Notes under the pieces: generated by a model
Databases searched by the model: none
Told to the model about the DNA's origin: nothing
Seen by the model: the letters and a program-made list of their open reading frames with translations, nothing else
Made by a program: the position numbers and the translations under genes
Shown here: in pieces, positions 27,554 through 36,137 of the stretch
How positions within the stretch are numbered: position 1 is the stretch's first letter
Layout: the number at the start of each line of letters is the position of its first letter
Source of the DNA: Methanogenium marinum
GTDB taxonomy: Archaea > Halobacteriota > Methanomicrobia > Methanomicrobiales > Methanomicrobiaceae
DNA length: 64,000 nucleotides
Reading direction: 5' to 3'
Assembly: GCF_028912405.1 (NCBI RefSeq)
Contig: NZ_JAKELO010000002.1
Span: 1,001,276-1,065,275 of the forward strand

Positions 27554-28906
27554 TCACTGAAGGGAGACATCTTCTAAGAGATACCCCCGCATCGCACCCG
27601 CAAGGGCACGAATATCCTGCGGATCATGTGCATCAGCACAGGAGGGAATGGTCACCGTCATCTCCCCGCGGTAGGTGGAGACATAGACTCCAATGCCCGG
27701 CGGGCAGACTTCACGGGAGGTGAGGTATGCTGCCGTTACCTGCAGAGGTGTGCCCTCCTCACCATGCTGAAATGCTGCCGCGGTCGAAGGAATAGCACCC
27801 ACATTACTCAGGAAGGGATTCTTCTTCCCGGTAACAAGATACTCCTTTGCAATACCGGCCAGAAATGCCTTCACCGCACCGGCGCCGCCTGCATAGAGAC
27901 GTTCATATAATTCCATCGATCCCAGACCGAAGTTCCCCTCCTTCATCCCCTGCATCGCCTGAGAAACGGCAGGCAGGGCTGTACCCATCCCTTCACCACA
28001 GGCGGGATAAAGAGGGAGTTCATATTCAACGGAAAGATTGCTGATACTCCTGTATGGTGCAACAGGGAGATACCGGCGCAGGTCCATTGCACCGAGAATA
28101 CCCAGACGGGGTGAATCCGCATACGCATCACCGCAGACCTCCATGAGAGCACAGAAAAAAGCTGCCATAATCCGGTCATTGAGGGTCACACCAGCAGCTT
28201 TCCCGGCAGCCCTGAGGGCAGTTACTTCATCTGCCCCAATCGTAAATGTGTCCCAGAGAAGGTGCCCGCATGGTCCCTCCCGACACGGAAACGACCAGTC
28301 GTCGGTAAACGAAGACTCACGCTCATACACAGCTTCGAGTTCTTCTGCTGAAAACGGCGCACTCACAGCATCTGTGCCACGGGGTTCCCATGACGGCCCC
28401 TGAAAGACCGGAGGCTTCCCCTCACACACCCGCCGATAGGCATCAGCACAGAGGGATGCTGCCTGAAAAAGACCGTTTGCATCCATCGCCCCGTGATGGG
28501 CGGAGATGATAAGGACATCTCCACTCTTTCCTCCATCTTCTTTTGCACTCCTGCAGAGGCGCACATCCAGCTGAGGGCCGGTGAACGGGTCTATTGACGC
28601 AAGCGGGAGAAGATTCGGGTCCATTGTCCCCGTTGTCACATGAACCGAAAAAGCAGGTTTCTCACCCATACCGCACTGCCAGTATCCCCGGTCCTTTTTC
28701 TCACCATAGTGTGATGCAAGGATGGGCGCCATTGTTCCGGCTGCCTCCACTGCAGTTTCCAGAGCAGACACATCAAAGGCACCATCTGCCTGCAGAACAA
28801 GGTGGAGCATAGGGTCATAGACCGCTGAAAAGTGGATATTTGCAACATCAAACGCCGAAGCAGGATGCATTTCAGCATGACGGGCCCGAGGATCTTTCAT
28901 ATTCAC
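27554..28906 (-). CDS. Stand-alone condensation-domain-like acyltransferase
   Basis: A 450-residue protein with the HHxxxD active-site motif in ISAHHGAMDANGLFQ (around residue 156) of the chloramphenicol acetyltransferase/condensation superfamily, where the second His is the general base. The C-terminal half has LSNVGAIPSTA, matching the region of the second structural motif. No carrier-protein or adenylation domain is attached or nearby, so it resembles alcohol acetyltransferases or PapA-like free enzymes. Substrates are unknown. A MATE exporter gene follows after 194 bp and a CTP-dependent lipid kinase-like gene precedes it. Confidence 0.75.
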   Translation of the reverse strand: MNMKDPRARHAEMHPASAFDVANIHFSAVYDPMLHLVLQADGAFDVSALETAVEAAGTMAPILASHYGEKKDRGYWQCGMGEKPAFSVHVTTGTMDPNLLPLASIDPFTGPQLDVRLCRSAKEDGGKSGDVLIISAHHGAMDANGLFQAASLCADAYRRVCEGKPPVFQGPSWEPRGTDAVSAPFSAEELEAVYERESSFTDDWSFPCREGPCGHLLWDTFTIGADEVTALRAAGKAAGVTLNDRIMAAFFCALMEVCGDAYADSPRLGILGAMDLRRYLPVAPYRSISNLSVEYELPLYPACGEGMGTALPAVSQAMQGMKEGNFGLGSMELYERLYAGGAGAVKAFLAGIAKEYLVTGKKNPFLSNVGAIPSTAAAFQHGEEGTPLQVTAAYLTSREVCPPGIGVYVSTYRGEMTVTIPSCADAHDPQDIRALAGAMRGYLLEDVSLQ

Positions 28907-28971
28907 TCAGGGAATCCGGGTTACTGGGGGATATGCCTTTGTATCAGACCGTCAAAAAAGGGGGAATACTC

Positions 28972-29520
28972 TCATACAAGAGCAAAACAGAGGAGGCAGA
29001 CAACCGGCGGTATCACCAGATTGTCTTCAATGGGTGAGAAAAGTTCTGCAATACCGGCAACAATTGCCGCAGCTGCTGCAGGGAAGGGTGCCAGAAGGAA
29101 TGCAAGAGGAATAAATGCAGCAATGATACCACCTGCGGTGCCCTCCCATGATTTGCCATTGAAGATCCGATGCCGGCCGAAATGCAGCCCCACAATCGTG
29201 CTGAAAGAGTCCAGAACCGCAAGGGTGAGCACTCCTGCCACCACATAGTCCACCGGGAAGAAAATCAGGCAGAATAACGCAGAGAGCACAAAACATACCG
29301 ACCCATATCCCGGCATCCTCCCGGTGCGTTCAAGATTATCTACCAGCGCTGATGCAACAGGTACCCGATATCCGCGGTCCACAAGGTCAATAAGCACAAA
29401 CCCACCGAAGAGGCCGAGGGCAAGCACCATGATAGCATATTCCCTGCCAAGGATAAATATCGCGAGGGCAATGAGGACACCAAACCCCAGATGCACCAGC
29501 TGACGGCAGTCTTCATTCAT
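28972..29520 (-). CDS. Dolichol kinase/phosphatidate cytidylyltransferase-like membrane protein
   Basis: A 182-residue protein starting MNEDCRQLVHLGFGVL, with a conserved R-x(2)-V-H near the first helix and, near the C-terminal half, LDSFSTIVGLHFGRHRIFNGKSWEGTAG. The DSxxxxxG and KxxEGT motifs are those of COG0170 (SEC59 dolichol kinase / CTP-dependent lipid kinases). Seven hydrophobic helices are visible. The open frame extends to 29907 but the family N-terminus is at 29520. It likely phosphorylates a polyprenol or an archaeal lipid precursor with CTP. Confidence 0.8.
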   Translation of the reverse strand: MNEDCRQLVHLGFGVLIALAIFILGREYAIMVLALGLFGGFVLIDLVDRGYRVPVASALVDNLERTGRMPGYGSVCFVLSALFCLIFFPVDYVVAGVLTLAVLDSFSTIVGLHFGRHRIFNGKSWEGTAGGIIAAFIPLAFLLAPFPAAAAAIVAGIAELFSPIEDNLVIPPVVCLLCFALV

Positions 29521-29671
29521 TATCCGGTATTTGTGATACCAGCGGATAAATGCGCCGGAATTGACCCGCAAAAGGTGACACAGAAAGAATACCAAAGAAG
29601 AACCGAAATAAACAGCAGACCAAAACCCTGAAGAAATCTGATAAAAAATACTAACACAGGAGGATGGACAG

Positions 29672-30526
29672 ATGGGCCGGATAAAAAAACGCGTATTTGA
29701 GATTGTATCTTCACCTGAAGAGGGGGACAAAACCAGTTTTTGGTTTGATATGGTCATCATCTGTCTCATCACCATCAGCGTTGCAGAGTTAATTCTTGCA
29801 ACCGTCCCGGGTATGCTCATTCGCCATCTGTGGATATTTATCATTATTGAAATCGTCACTGCAGTTGCATTCAGCATTGAATATATTCTCAGGATGTGGT
29901 CATGCACAGAAGATGAACGATATCATAAACCAATTACCGGGCGATTACGCTATGCCCTGACACCCCTTGTCTTCATTGATTTTGTCTCCATCCTGCCCTA
30001 TTATCTCACCCTGCTGATACCCGGCGTCAATGTCACATTCCTGCGGACACTCAGGGTATTTCGCTTCTTTAAACTGGGCAGATATTCCCGATCATTCCAG
30101 GTTATGATCCGGGTACTGGAGCGAAATAAAGAATCGATGCTTGGTGCCGTCTTCATCATCATGGTGGTCATCATCATCGCTTCAACCCTGATGTACCAGA
30201 TTGAATATTCTGCCCAACCGGAGGTATTCTCCAGCATTCCTGAATCGATGTGGTGGGGCATTGTAACAATCGCTACCATCGGATACGGTGATATGGTGCC
30301 TGTCACCCCGCTGGGAAAAGGACTGGGTTTTGTCATCTCCCTCGTTGGGATCGGTCTTTTTGCCCTCCCTGCCGGTATCCTTGCATCCGGATACTCCGAA
30401 GTCGTCAGAGAAGAGAAGGAGATAAAACTGAAACAGGAATCGGAAAAAGATACGAATAAAACAGGCGAGTATGATGTCTGTCCTCACTGTGGACGTGAAA
30501 TACGTCCGGAAGACAGACAGAAATAA
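29672..30526 (+). CDS. Voltage-gated-type potassium channel with C-terminal CxxC tail
   Basis: A six-TM channel subunit of 284 residues. An S4-like segment has regularly spaced arginines (FLRTLRVFRFFKLGRYSRSF, about 128-147), the pore helix includes SMWWGIVTIATIGYGDMVPV with the K+ selectivity filter TIGYGD, and S6 ends LPAGILASGYSEV. The cytoplasmic tail is charged and ends with CPHCGREIRP, half of a zinc ribbon, which could pair between subunits. The start is ATG 29672; the lipid kinase-like gene begins 151 bp away in the opposite direction. Confidence 0.9.
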   Translation: MGRIKKRVFEIVSSPEEGDKTSFWFDMVIICLITISVAELILATVPGMLIRHLWIFIIIEIVTAVAFSIEYILRMWSCTEDERYHKPITGRLRYALTPLVFIDFVSILPYYLTLLIPGVNVTFLRTLRVFRFFKLGRYSRSFQVMIRVLERNKESMLGAVFIIMVVIIIASTLMYQIEYSAQPEVFSSIPESMWWGIVTIATIGYGDMVPVTPLGKGLGFVISLVGIGLFALPAGILASGYSEVVREEKEIKLKQESEKDTNKTGEYDVCPHCGREIRPEDRQK

Positions 30527-30537
30527 AAATCAGATAT

Positions 30538-31656
30538 TCAGCACCCGTTTTTTCCTGCGTTTACCACAGACTCAATGAGCCAGAGGACTCCCTCTGTACC
30601 TATCAGCGGGCGATGACAGAGCATTGAATGTTTCCGGATGGGTATCGTTGTCTGCACAAAGGGGACGCCCGGTGCTAGGGTTGCTTCATACCGGGATCCG
30701 ATGATAAGATCAGGCTCACCTGCTGCAATTATCTGTTTCACCGTCCCCAGATCCGGTGCCCAGGTGCATCCCGAGTCTTCCGAAGGCCGGTTACGGGCAC
30801 CGGCACCACATATTTCAGCCTCCATGAATGTGGTGAGTAAATTTGCTGCCATATCCATGTAGCCTGCGATCCCGAAGAGGGCCACCCGCGGGGGATCGTT
30901 GACACGGAGATAGCGATCACACGCCTTGACCACCAGTTCTTCGGTCTCCTCACAGATATCCATGACAGGGGCACAGTCTGCATCGGGGAACACCTCCTGC
31001 AGGGAAGAAAAGGTTGCCCCAATCGCATCCAGTCCACACAGTGATCCAACCGACTGCCCAATACCGGATGCCACATCGGGAAGCGCCGTCACCGTCATCT
31101 TTGCCGGACTGAGGGCTGACGCCAGCGTATCATTACAGTATTTCGCCGCAACCGGGATGCCCGCAGAAAAGAGAAGGCGTTCAGCTTCCATCCGGTTGCC
31201 GACAGCAAATGGATCGGTCGATATGAGCCCGTCAATGTTCACTCCTTTACGTCCCGAATCAATCTCTGCCGGGAAGGCTTTCAGTGCAATCCTGTACCCA
31301 TCCATCATATCCCCACAGTAGCCGGGGGCATCGATGATGAGTGCATCAGCACCCGCACAATATGGTGCGAGGTCTTCACCAATGGTTGCAGGCACACAGG
31401 AATTGATGACCACAATCTTCTCACTGAAGGGCATGAGGCCCTCTGCCACCTCCTGCAGGCGGTCACCGGTGCCAAATATTACCTCATCTTCAACAAGATA
31501 GGTGCAGTTCACCGGGTCAGGGATGACAGAGTCTGCATAGAAGTAACACCCCGATGCACCGTGGATGATGACACCTGCCCCGTCCAGCCCGGCCATCGCT
31601 GCTGCTGCACCGACCATTGCACAGGGCCAAATGGGATTGGTGCATGGTTTAGCCAT
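30538..31656 (-). CDS. Nitrogenase component 1-like subunit (NifK/NifE-like), third gene of nfl operon
   Basis: A 372-residue member of the nitrogenase component 1 superfamily. Three cysteines sit where P-cluster-type or [4Fe-4S] ligands lie in NifD/K, BchN/B and CfbD: Cys12 (WPCAMVGA), Cys37 (HGASGCYFY) and Cys87 (NSCVPATIGED). The start ATG 31656 ([12 protein letters not shown]) overlaps the upstream subunit by 8 nt; the open frame reaching 31824 is out-of-frame overlap. It is about 100-150 residues shorter than true NifD/K. A late Cys/His pair binding a FeMo-type cofactor cannot be asserted. It probably pairs with the 31649-32701 product as a heterotetramer reduced by the NifH-like protein. 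Confidence 0.85.
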   Translation of the reverse strand: MAKPCTNPIWPCAMVGAAAAMAGLDGAGVIIHGASGCYFYADSVIPDPVNCTYLVEDEVIFGTGDRLQEVAEGLMPFSEKIVVINSCVPATIGEDLAPYCAGADALIIDAPGYCGDMMDGYRIALKAFPAEIDSGRKGVNIDGLISTDPFAVGNRMEAERLLFSAGIPVAAKYCNDTLASALSPAKMTVTALPDVASGIGQSVGSLCGLDAIGATFSSLQEVFPDADCAPVMDICEETEELVVKACDRYLRVNDPPRVALFGIAGYMDMAANLLTTFMEAEICGAGARNRPSEDSGCTWAPDLGTVKQIIAAGEPDLIIGSRYEATLAPGVPFVQTTIPIRKHSMLCHRPLIGTEGVLWLIESVVNAGKNGC

Positions 31657-32701
31657 CGATAAACCTCCGCCATTGCCGGAGCATCCGCCGCAGCCCGAGG
31701 GTGCCCACCGGCATACAGAAGGGAATAGGAATAACCGTGCCTTCCTCAGAAACTCTGATACCCACCGCCTCTGCCACCTCGGTAAACATTTCCATCTCTG
31801 CTGACTGGAACCCAAACGAATCAAAGGTTACATATTCACCTCTTAGATCAGAAAATTCATCCGTGAGGCCAGCCAGCTGTTCTTCTTCGGCACTGACTGC
31901 GTCTGTTGTGTCCCGACCAGTGAGACGACCCACGTCCCGGATAAAATCAAGAGTAGCAGAGAGTCCGACCGGAAACTCAGGGAGGGAGGGGATGCCAGTG
32001 AAGGCATCGAAGTGCCGCCCCAGAATTCCATATTTGTCCTCCCGGAACAGGTTCAGTTCTGCATCGCCAAATATCCCGATATCCTCAACCGTGATGTCAC
32101 GCACATACCGGATGTTCACGTCAAGACCCAGCAGACCGAGAATACGAGAGACTTCCTGGAAATTGTCCTCCGCCTCAAACTCGAGGTTTTTCTCACCGAC
32201 AATATTTACCGTGCCGGTATTTTTTTTCCAGCAGGAGGGAGGCGCGATAAAAGAAGAGAGAGCAGTCAGTGTACTGGTATATCCATCCGTGAAGGTGCCG
32301 CCGAGAAACCCGGAACTGGGCACATAGATGACAGGAACATCCCACGACTGGCTGCAGATTCCCGCCACATCATCCCCGATGGTTTCGGAGACACAGGTGC
32401 TTGCAACCACCACCGCAGCAGGGTCATTGCCACACACAGTTGTCAGGGCATCTTCCAGTGCATCTTCACCGCCGAATATGATCTCATCCTCTCCAAGGCC
32501 GGTGGAGACAATCTCCGGGATGCGGAAGATATCATGTTCAGCAAGGGTGGAGTAGAGGAGAGATGTATTGATATGGGTGCACCCGTCCGGCCCATGGATC
32601 AGGGTCACTGCGTCTGTCAGAAAGGCACTGACCGAGAGGACGCCCATGACCGTACATCCCTCATAGCGTGAGGTGCGACCGTGCAAGTTCTTCGAGTTCA
32701 T
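31649..32701 (-). CDS. Nitrogenase component 1-like subunit (NifD-like), second gene of nfl operon
   Basis: A 350-residue protein with the component 1 cysteine set: Cys16 (YEGCTVMGV), Cys41 ([10 protein letters not shown]) and Cys103 ([12 protein letters not shown]). The STCxxExIGDD motif is diagnostic of the superfamily. The start ATG 32701 lies inside the 3' end of the nifH-like gene (41-nt overlap); no later ATG keeps Cys16, so this start is needed. The gene overlaps the next subunit gene by 8 nt. It differs clearly from its partner, so the complex is a heteromer, unlike the CfbD homodimer of F430 synthesis. The substrate is unknown. Confidence 0.87.
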   Translation of the reverse strand: MNSKNLHGRTSRYEGCTVMGVLSVSAFLTDAVTLIHGPDGCTHINTSLLYSTLAEHDIFRIPEIVSTGLGEDEIIFGGEDALEDALTTVCGNDPAAVVVASTCVSETIGDDVAGICSQSWDVPVIYVPSSGFLGGTFTDGYTSTLTALSSFIAPPSCWKKNTGTVNIVGEKNLEFEAEDNFQEVSRILGLLGLDVNIRYVRDITVEDIGIFGDAELNLFREDKYGILGRHFDAFTGIPSLPEFPVGLSATLDFIRDVGRLTGRDTTDAVSAEEEQLAGLTDEFSDLRGEYVTFDSFGFQSAEMEMFTEVAEAVGIRVSEEGTVIPIPFCMPVGTLGLRRMLRQWRRFIDG

Positions 32702-33479
32702 TCATCTCAAGGGGGGTGGGGATAGTAAACGTGGTGTTCTCCATAATCGTATTGGCCAGTTCCCGGTAGACATCTGCCTGTTCTGACTCCGGTGCATACT
32801 CAATAACCGTTCGCTGATTCACCTCAGCTATCTGGACGATTCTTGCACGGGGAATATAGGCAACCATCCGTGAGTTCACGCGTTCAGCAAATTCACGCAC
32901 CAGTTCTTCCTCACCGGGAATATTTTTCGCATTGCAGATTACGCCTGCAAGGGAACACACACTGCGGGTGCGTTTGGAGAGACGGGCGATTGCCTTACAG
33001 ATATTGTTTGCCGCATAGAGCGACATAAACTCGCCGGAGGTCACGAGATATATCTCCCGTGCATACCCTTCACGCATCGGCATCGCAAACCCGCCGCAGA
33101 CCACATCACCGAGGACATCATAGATGATGACATCACCATAGAGTGCCTCCAGGCGCTGGAGCAGCTGAAATGTGGCGATGATACCACGGCCAGCACAACC
33201 GATGCCTGGTTCCGGCCCGCCTGCTTCAACACACCGGATACCCCCATACCCGGTGAACACTGCATCAGACACCGTGATATCAGCATCTCCACGTTCACGG
33301 ACAAGATCAAGGACGGTCGGAATCCACTCCCCCCACATCAGCATCCGTGTGCTGTCATGTTTCGGGTCACACCCAATCTGCATGATGTCAAGCCCACAGT
33401 CAGAGAGGGCTGCCGAAAGATTTGCGGATGTGGTGGACTTCCCAATACCACCCTTCCCGTAGAGGGCGATCTGTTTCAT
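32661..33479 (-). CDS. NifH-like iron-sulfur ATPase (reductase), first gene of nfl operon
   Basis: A 272-residue Fe-protein homologue. It has the P-loop [18 protein letters not shown], switch I region [11 protein letters not shown], the first cluster ligand Cys95 in GIGCAGRG with its adjacent Arg, and the second ligand Cys128 in [15 protein letters not shown] dimer would hold one [4Fe-4S] cluster and pass electrons with ATP hydrolysis to the component 1-like partner encoded just downstream. NifH, BchL, CfbC and MarH share these features. This copy is set apart by its partners, not by any single residue I can point to. A perfect 13-bp palindrome lies directly before the ATG. Confidence 0.9.
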   Translation of the reverse strand: MKQIALYGKGGIGKSTTSANLSAALSDCGLDIMQIGCDPKHDSTRMLMWGEWIPTVLDLVRERGDADITVSDAVFTGYGGIRCVEAGGPEPGIGCAGRGIIATFQLLQRLEALYGDVIIYDVLGDVVCGGFAMPMREGYAREIYLVTSGEFMSLYAANNICKAIARLSKRTRSVCSLAGVICNAKNIPGEEELVREFAERVNSRMVAYIPRARIVQIAEVNQRTVIEYAPESEQADVYRELANTIMENTTFTIPTPLEMNELEELARSHLTL

Positions 33480-33481
33480 TG

Positions 33482-33511
33482 ACTAAAGTTTAGTTGTGCA
33501 AGCTCTTTATT
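33482..33511 (-). promoter_or_regulatory. Promoter and palindrome of the nitrogenase-like operon
   Basis: ACTAAA-G-TTTAGT, a perfect palindrome, occupies 33482-33494, two bases before the ATG at 33479. A TATA-like GGAATAAAG (33503-33511, minus strand) lies 25-30 nt upstream of the start. The palindrome thus covers the predicted transcription start, a usual place for an archaeal repressor. It does not match the GGAA-N6-TTCC operator of NrpR, which controls nif genes in methanogens. Confidence 0.5.
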
Positions 33512-33530
33512 CCTCCTGATTGAGGACAAG

Positions 33531-34040
33531 TCACTCACCCTGCCGGAGTACCATCAGGCTGACTGAAAGAAGAAGAATTGAGGCCGGCAAAATAAGGCTT
33601 TCAAGGGTCAGGTTGGCATACCCTGTTTTTGTCGCCGTCTCAAGAAAATGGACAAAGAGGATGAAGACAATGACTTCCCCGAGAATCATCTTCAGCTGAA
33701 AAATGTTTTTTATTCGCAGCCATCCGGGAAAACTGAGCCGCTCTTTCTCCTCATCTTCTACAAGAAAGAGATACAGAATGCCATAGGCAAAGATCATCAT
33801 CACCAGAGCAAAAAGAAAGACATCAATAGACTGCGCCAGTGACACCGTTGCGAGATCACCAGGTGTCAGATATTCGGGAAGGATATCCCCTCCAGACAAC
33901 GAACGCCCATAAAAAAAGTAAACGAATGCTGAGATGGTCTTTTCAACACCGATGAAAAACATCAGCGCCGAACCAAAAAAAGAGGAAATCGCTGCGATTA
34001 TTACCAGATATCGTGTTTTCGTAAAATATTTCCAGACCAT
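33531..34040 (-). CDS. YqhA/UPF0114-like membrane protein
   Basis: A 169-residue protein with four hydrophobic helices (about 10-32, 65-93, 118-135, 147-164), a loop of charged residues (VEDEEKERLSFPGWLRI) and a conserved FHFLETA-like segment (LFVHFLETATKTGYANL). This matches the YqhA/UPF0114 family of unknown function, in which a small four-helix protein is usual. It lies 51 bp before the nitrogenase-like operon on the same strand and could be co-transcribed with it. Confidence 0.75.
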   Translation of the reverse strand: MVWKYFTKTRYLVIIAAISSFFGSALMFFIGVEKTISAFVYFFYGRSLSGGDILPEYLTPGDLATVSLAQSIDVFLFALVMMIFAYGILYLFLVEDEEKERLSFPGWLRIKNIFQLKMILGEVIVFILFVHFLETATKTGYANLTLESLILPASILLLSVSLMVLRQGE

Positions 34041-34114
34041 CTTTTACCCGCCTTTTTTGCAGTAAAGACAATCTTTCATTCATATAATGATATCCCTCAC
34101 CCCTGCTTCAGATA

Positions 34115-35590
34115 TCACCATTCAAATCCACGAATCAGACCAATAAAGAAGACCATCACCGCCATCACTTCAAGCCTTCCCAGCCACATCTGGAGAATGA
34201 GAACCAGTTTTGACCAGACGGTCAAATCAGGTGTCACAAAGCCGGTGGAAATACCATTGTTGCAGGTTGCAGAGACCACATCGAAGATCACAAGGGTGGT
34301 ATCAATGTCAGGCTGTTCAAAATGCATGATAATGACAAGAGCAAAGAAAATCGGCAGCAGGAAGAGAATAAACGTGAGCATATTGCGCGAAACAAGGAAT
34401 TCGGCCTCAGCCCGCTGATACCTCTTCCCATTGTAGATTAGAGAGAGCATCGCCTTTGGACTGACGAACGACCGGCGGAACCAGTATTTGATACCTTTCA
34501 GACCGATCAGAACACGGGAGAGTTTTACTCCTCCCGATGTACTGCCGGATGACCCGCCAATGAAGACCAGCAGGGTAAGAAAGAGGACAGATACCGGTTC
34601 CCAGACTGCCAGGTCTGCTGTCTGAAATCCCGTTGATGTGACTGCCGCGGATGCCATAAAGAGTCCGTTAACAAGTGCAGACCCCTCGTCCAGGCCGTTA
34701 AAGACGATCAGGTCAGCCGTTATGATAAGGAACCCCAGAAGAACCAGCAAAAATAGCAATTTTGCTTGTTCATCTTTAAACAGACTTACTTCTTTTTTCC
34801 GGTACATCAGATAATATATCTTGAATGGCAGTGCCCCTGCAAGCATCACAGGAATAATAAGCAATTCGAGGAGCACATTGTTGTATGATGGGATACCCCC
34901 GGAGTGGATGGTGAACCCACCGGTGGAAATAGCAGTCATTGCAATATTGATGGCGTCCCAGAGCGGGACACCGGATAACAGAATGAGAAGCACTCCGGCA
35001 AGAGTAAGAATCAGATAAATTCGCCACGTCTGTGCTCCCTGCTCCACCACAGTTGGCATGAAGGCATCACTGCGCCCCTCCATACGTTCTGTACTGTAGA
35101 GGCGGTGCCGTGAGACAGAGGAACGGTTTAAGAGAGCAACGGTAAACGCAACAATTCCAATTCCACCAAACCATTCCATCAGGGTACGCCAGAAAATAAG
35201 GGTGTGGGACAGGGCATCCACATCAGGAGCCATTGTCATTCCGGTATCTGTCCACCCCGACATCGCCTCAAAAAAACCGTCTATATAGGACATTTCGGCA
35301 CCGAATACAAAGGGAAGCGCACCCACGAGAGCACAAATCAGCCAGATTGCAGCCACCGAAAAAAGGGACATGGAGAGACGCGGTTCCCGGTCTGTTGCCG
35401 GAAGATGGATGAAAACCGTCCCGAGACATACGAGGAACACCGGCACTGATGCCATCGGAAGGAGCATATCATATTCCTGGTAGATGAGGGCAACTACAAG
35501 CGGAATACAGGTACCGGCACCGATATACCGGAGAATTATGCCGATATCCGTGGTCAGTGTCAGGTACTGGTGAAGACGATCCATACGCAT
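34115..35590 (-). CDS. trkH: TrkH/KtrB-type potassium uptake protein
   Basis: About ten to twelve TM helices arranged as four M1-P-M2 repeats. The pore loops carry the glycine-centred filters SGWTDTGMT, AISTGGFTIHSGG, AVTSTGFQT and CNNGISTGFVT. ISTGG in the second repeat and STSGG in the third linker are typical of TrkH. It imports K+ together with an RCK (TrkA/KtrA) partner not adjacent here. ATG 35590 (MRMDRLHQYLTL) was chosen; ATG 35584 is equally possible. The RCK-DHH protein at 61935-63404 is a possible, unproven regulator. Confidence 0.88.
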   Translation of the reverse strand: MRMDRLHQYLTLTTDIGIILRYIGAGTCIPLVVALIYQEYDMLLPMASVPVFLVCLGTVFIHLPATDREPRLSMSLFSVAAIWLICALVGALPFVFGAEMSYIDGFFEAMSGWTDTGMTMAPDVDALSHTLIFWRTLMEWFGGIGIVAFTVALLNRSSVSRHRLYSTERMEGRSDAFMPTVVEQGAQTWRIYLILTLAGVLLILLSGVPLWDAINIAMTAISTGGFTIHSGGIPSYNNVLLELLIIPVMLAGALPFKIYYLMYRKKEVSLFKDEQAKLLFLLVLLGFLIITADLIVFNGLDEGSALVNGLFMASAAVTSTGFQTADLAVWEPVSVLFLTLLVFIGGSSGSTSGGVKLSRVLIGLKGIKYWFRRSFVSPKAMLSLIYNGKRYQRAEAEFLVSRNMLTFILFLLPIFFALVIIMHFEQPDIDTTLVIFDVVSATCNNGISTGFVTPDLTVWSKLVLILQMWLGRLEVMAVMVFFIGLIRGFEW

Positions 35591-35717
35591 GTACTCATTG
35601 CAGGAGGGCAACTATTAGGCTTTTGTTACAGGACAGGAAATACAACATTCCGGCTGAATCACAAAATATGCGCATAATTGTGGAAATATTCAAAAATAGG
35701 GATGAAGGGGATACGTT

Positions 35718-36119
35718 TCAGCGATTTACCCAGAGGTCGTGGATATTACAGCACTCATACGCTTTCACGTTCGTGTCCGGGCAGGGGAATATGGCCTCTG
35801 GTGCATCCCCGGGTTTTAGATAATGGATCATCAGGTCGTCTCCCGCCTGCACACCGATCCACATGATATAGTGCTCATCGGTCATCGGATGGGCAGTTGA
35901 ACCAACGGTGACCTTAATACCCCCCTCTACCTTCTCAACGATGGGCACATGCTTCTCGGTGGCAAAATCTGCCGTCTGTTCTGAGAGCAGATCCATCTCA
36001 TTTCCGGAACAACTGACCGACAAAGCACCAGTCGATGGTGCCTTGCACATTCCGGAATCCATCACCATCACCGTGCCGCTGCAGCCAGGGCACTTAAAAA
36101 AAATTGGAATTTTTTCCAT
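35718..36119 (-). CDS. Desulfoferrodoxin-type superoxide reductase
   Basis: Reduces superoxide to peroxide without releasing oxygen. The catalytic Fe(His)4Cys centre is intact: Glu55-Lys56-His57 (EKHVP), His77 (AHPM), His83 (DEHY), Cys124 and His127 (CCNIHDLW). The N-terminal desulforedoxin-like domain has Cys10/Cys13 (KCPGC), but the usual Cys-Cys pair is replaced by SCSGNEM (Cys37 only), with an extra Cys25 in an insertion. The electron-transfer centre may therefore be altered. It lies 18 bp after fprA and belongs to the rubredoxin-fprA-SOR operon. Confidence 0.88.
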   Translation of the reverse strand: MEKIPIFFKCPGCSGTVMVMDSGMCKAPSTGALSVSCSGNEMDLLSEQTADFATEKHVPIVEKVEGGIKVTVGSTAHPMTDEHYIMWIGVQAGDDLMIHYLKPGDAPEAIFPCPDTNVKAYECCNIHDLWVNR

Positions 36120-36137
36120 TTGAATTCACCTCTTACT

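Noticed and set aside
29521-29907. N-terminal extension of the lipid kinase-like gene to 29907
   Set aside because: It overlaps the divergent K+ channel gene and has no similarity to the family, which starts at MNEDCRQ.
30538-33479. Reading the nitrogenase-like genes as nifHDK or as cfbC/cfbD of F430 synthesis
   Set aside because: The component 1 subunits are too short for NifD/K and no nifB, nifE or nifN is present. CfbD is a single subunit, while two different ones are encoded here, and no cfbA/B/E lies nearby.
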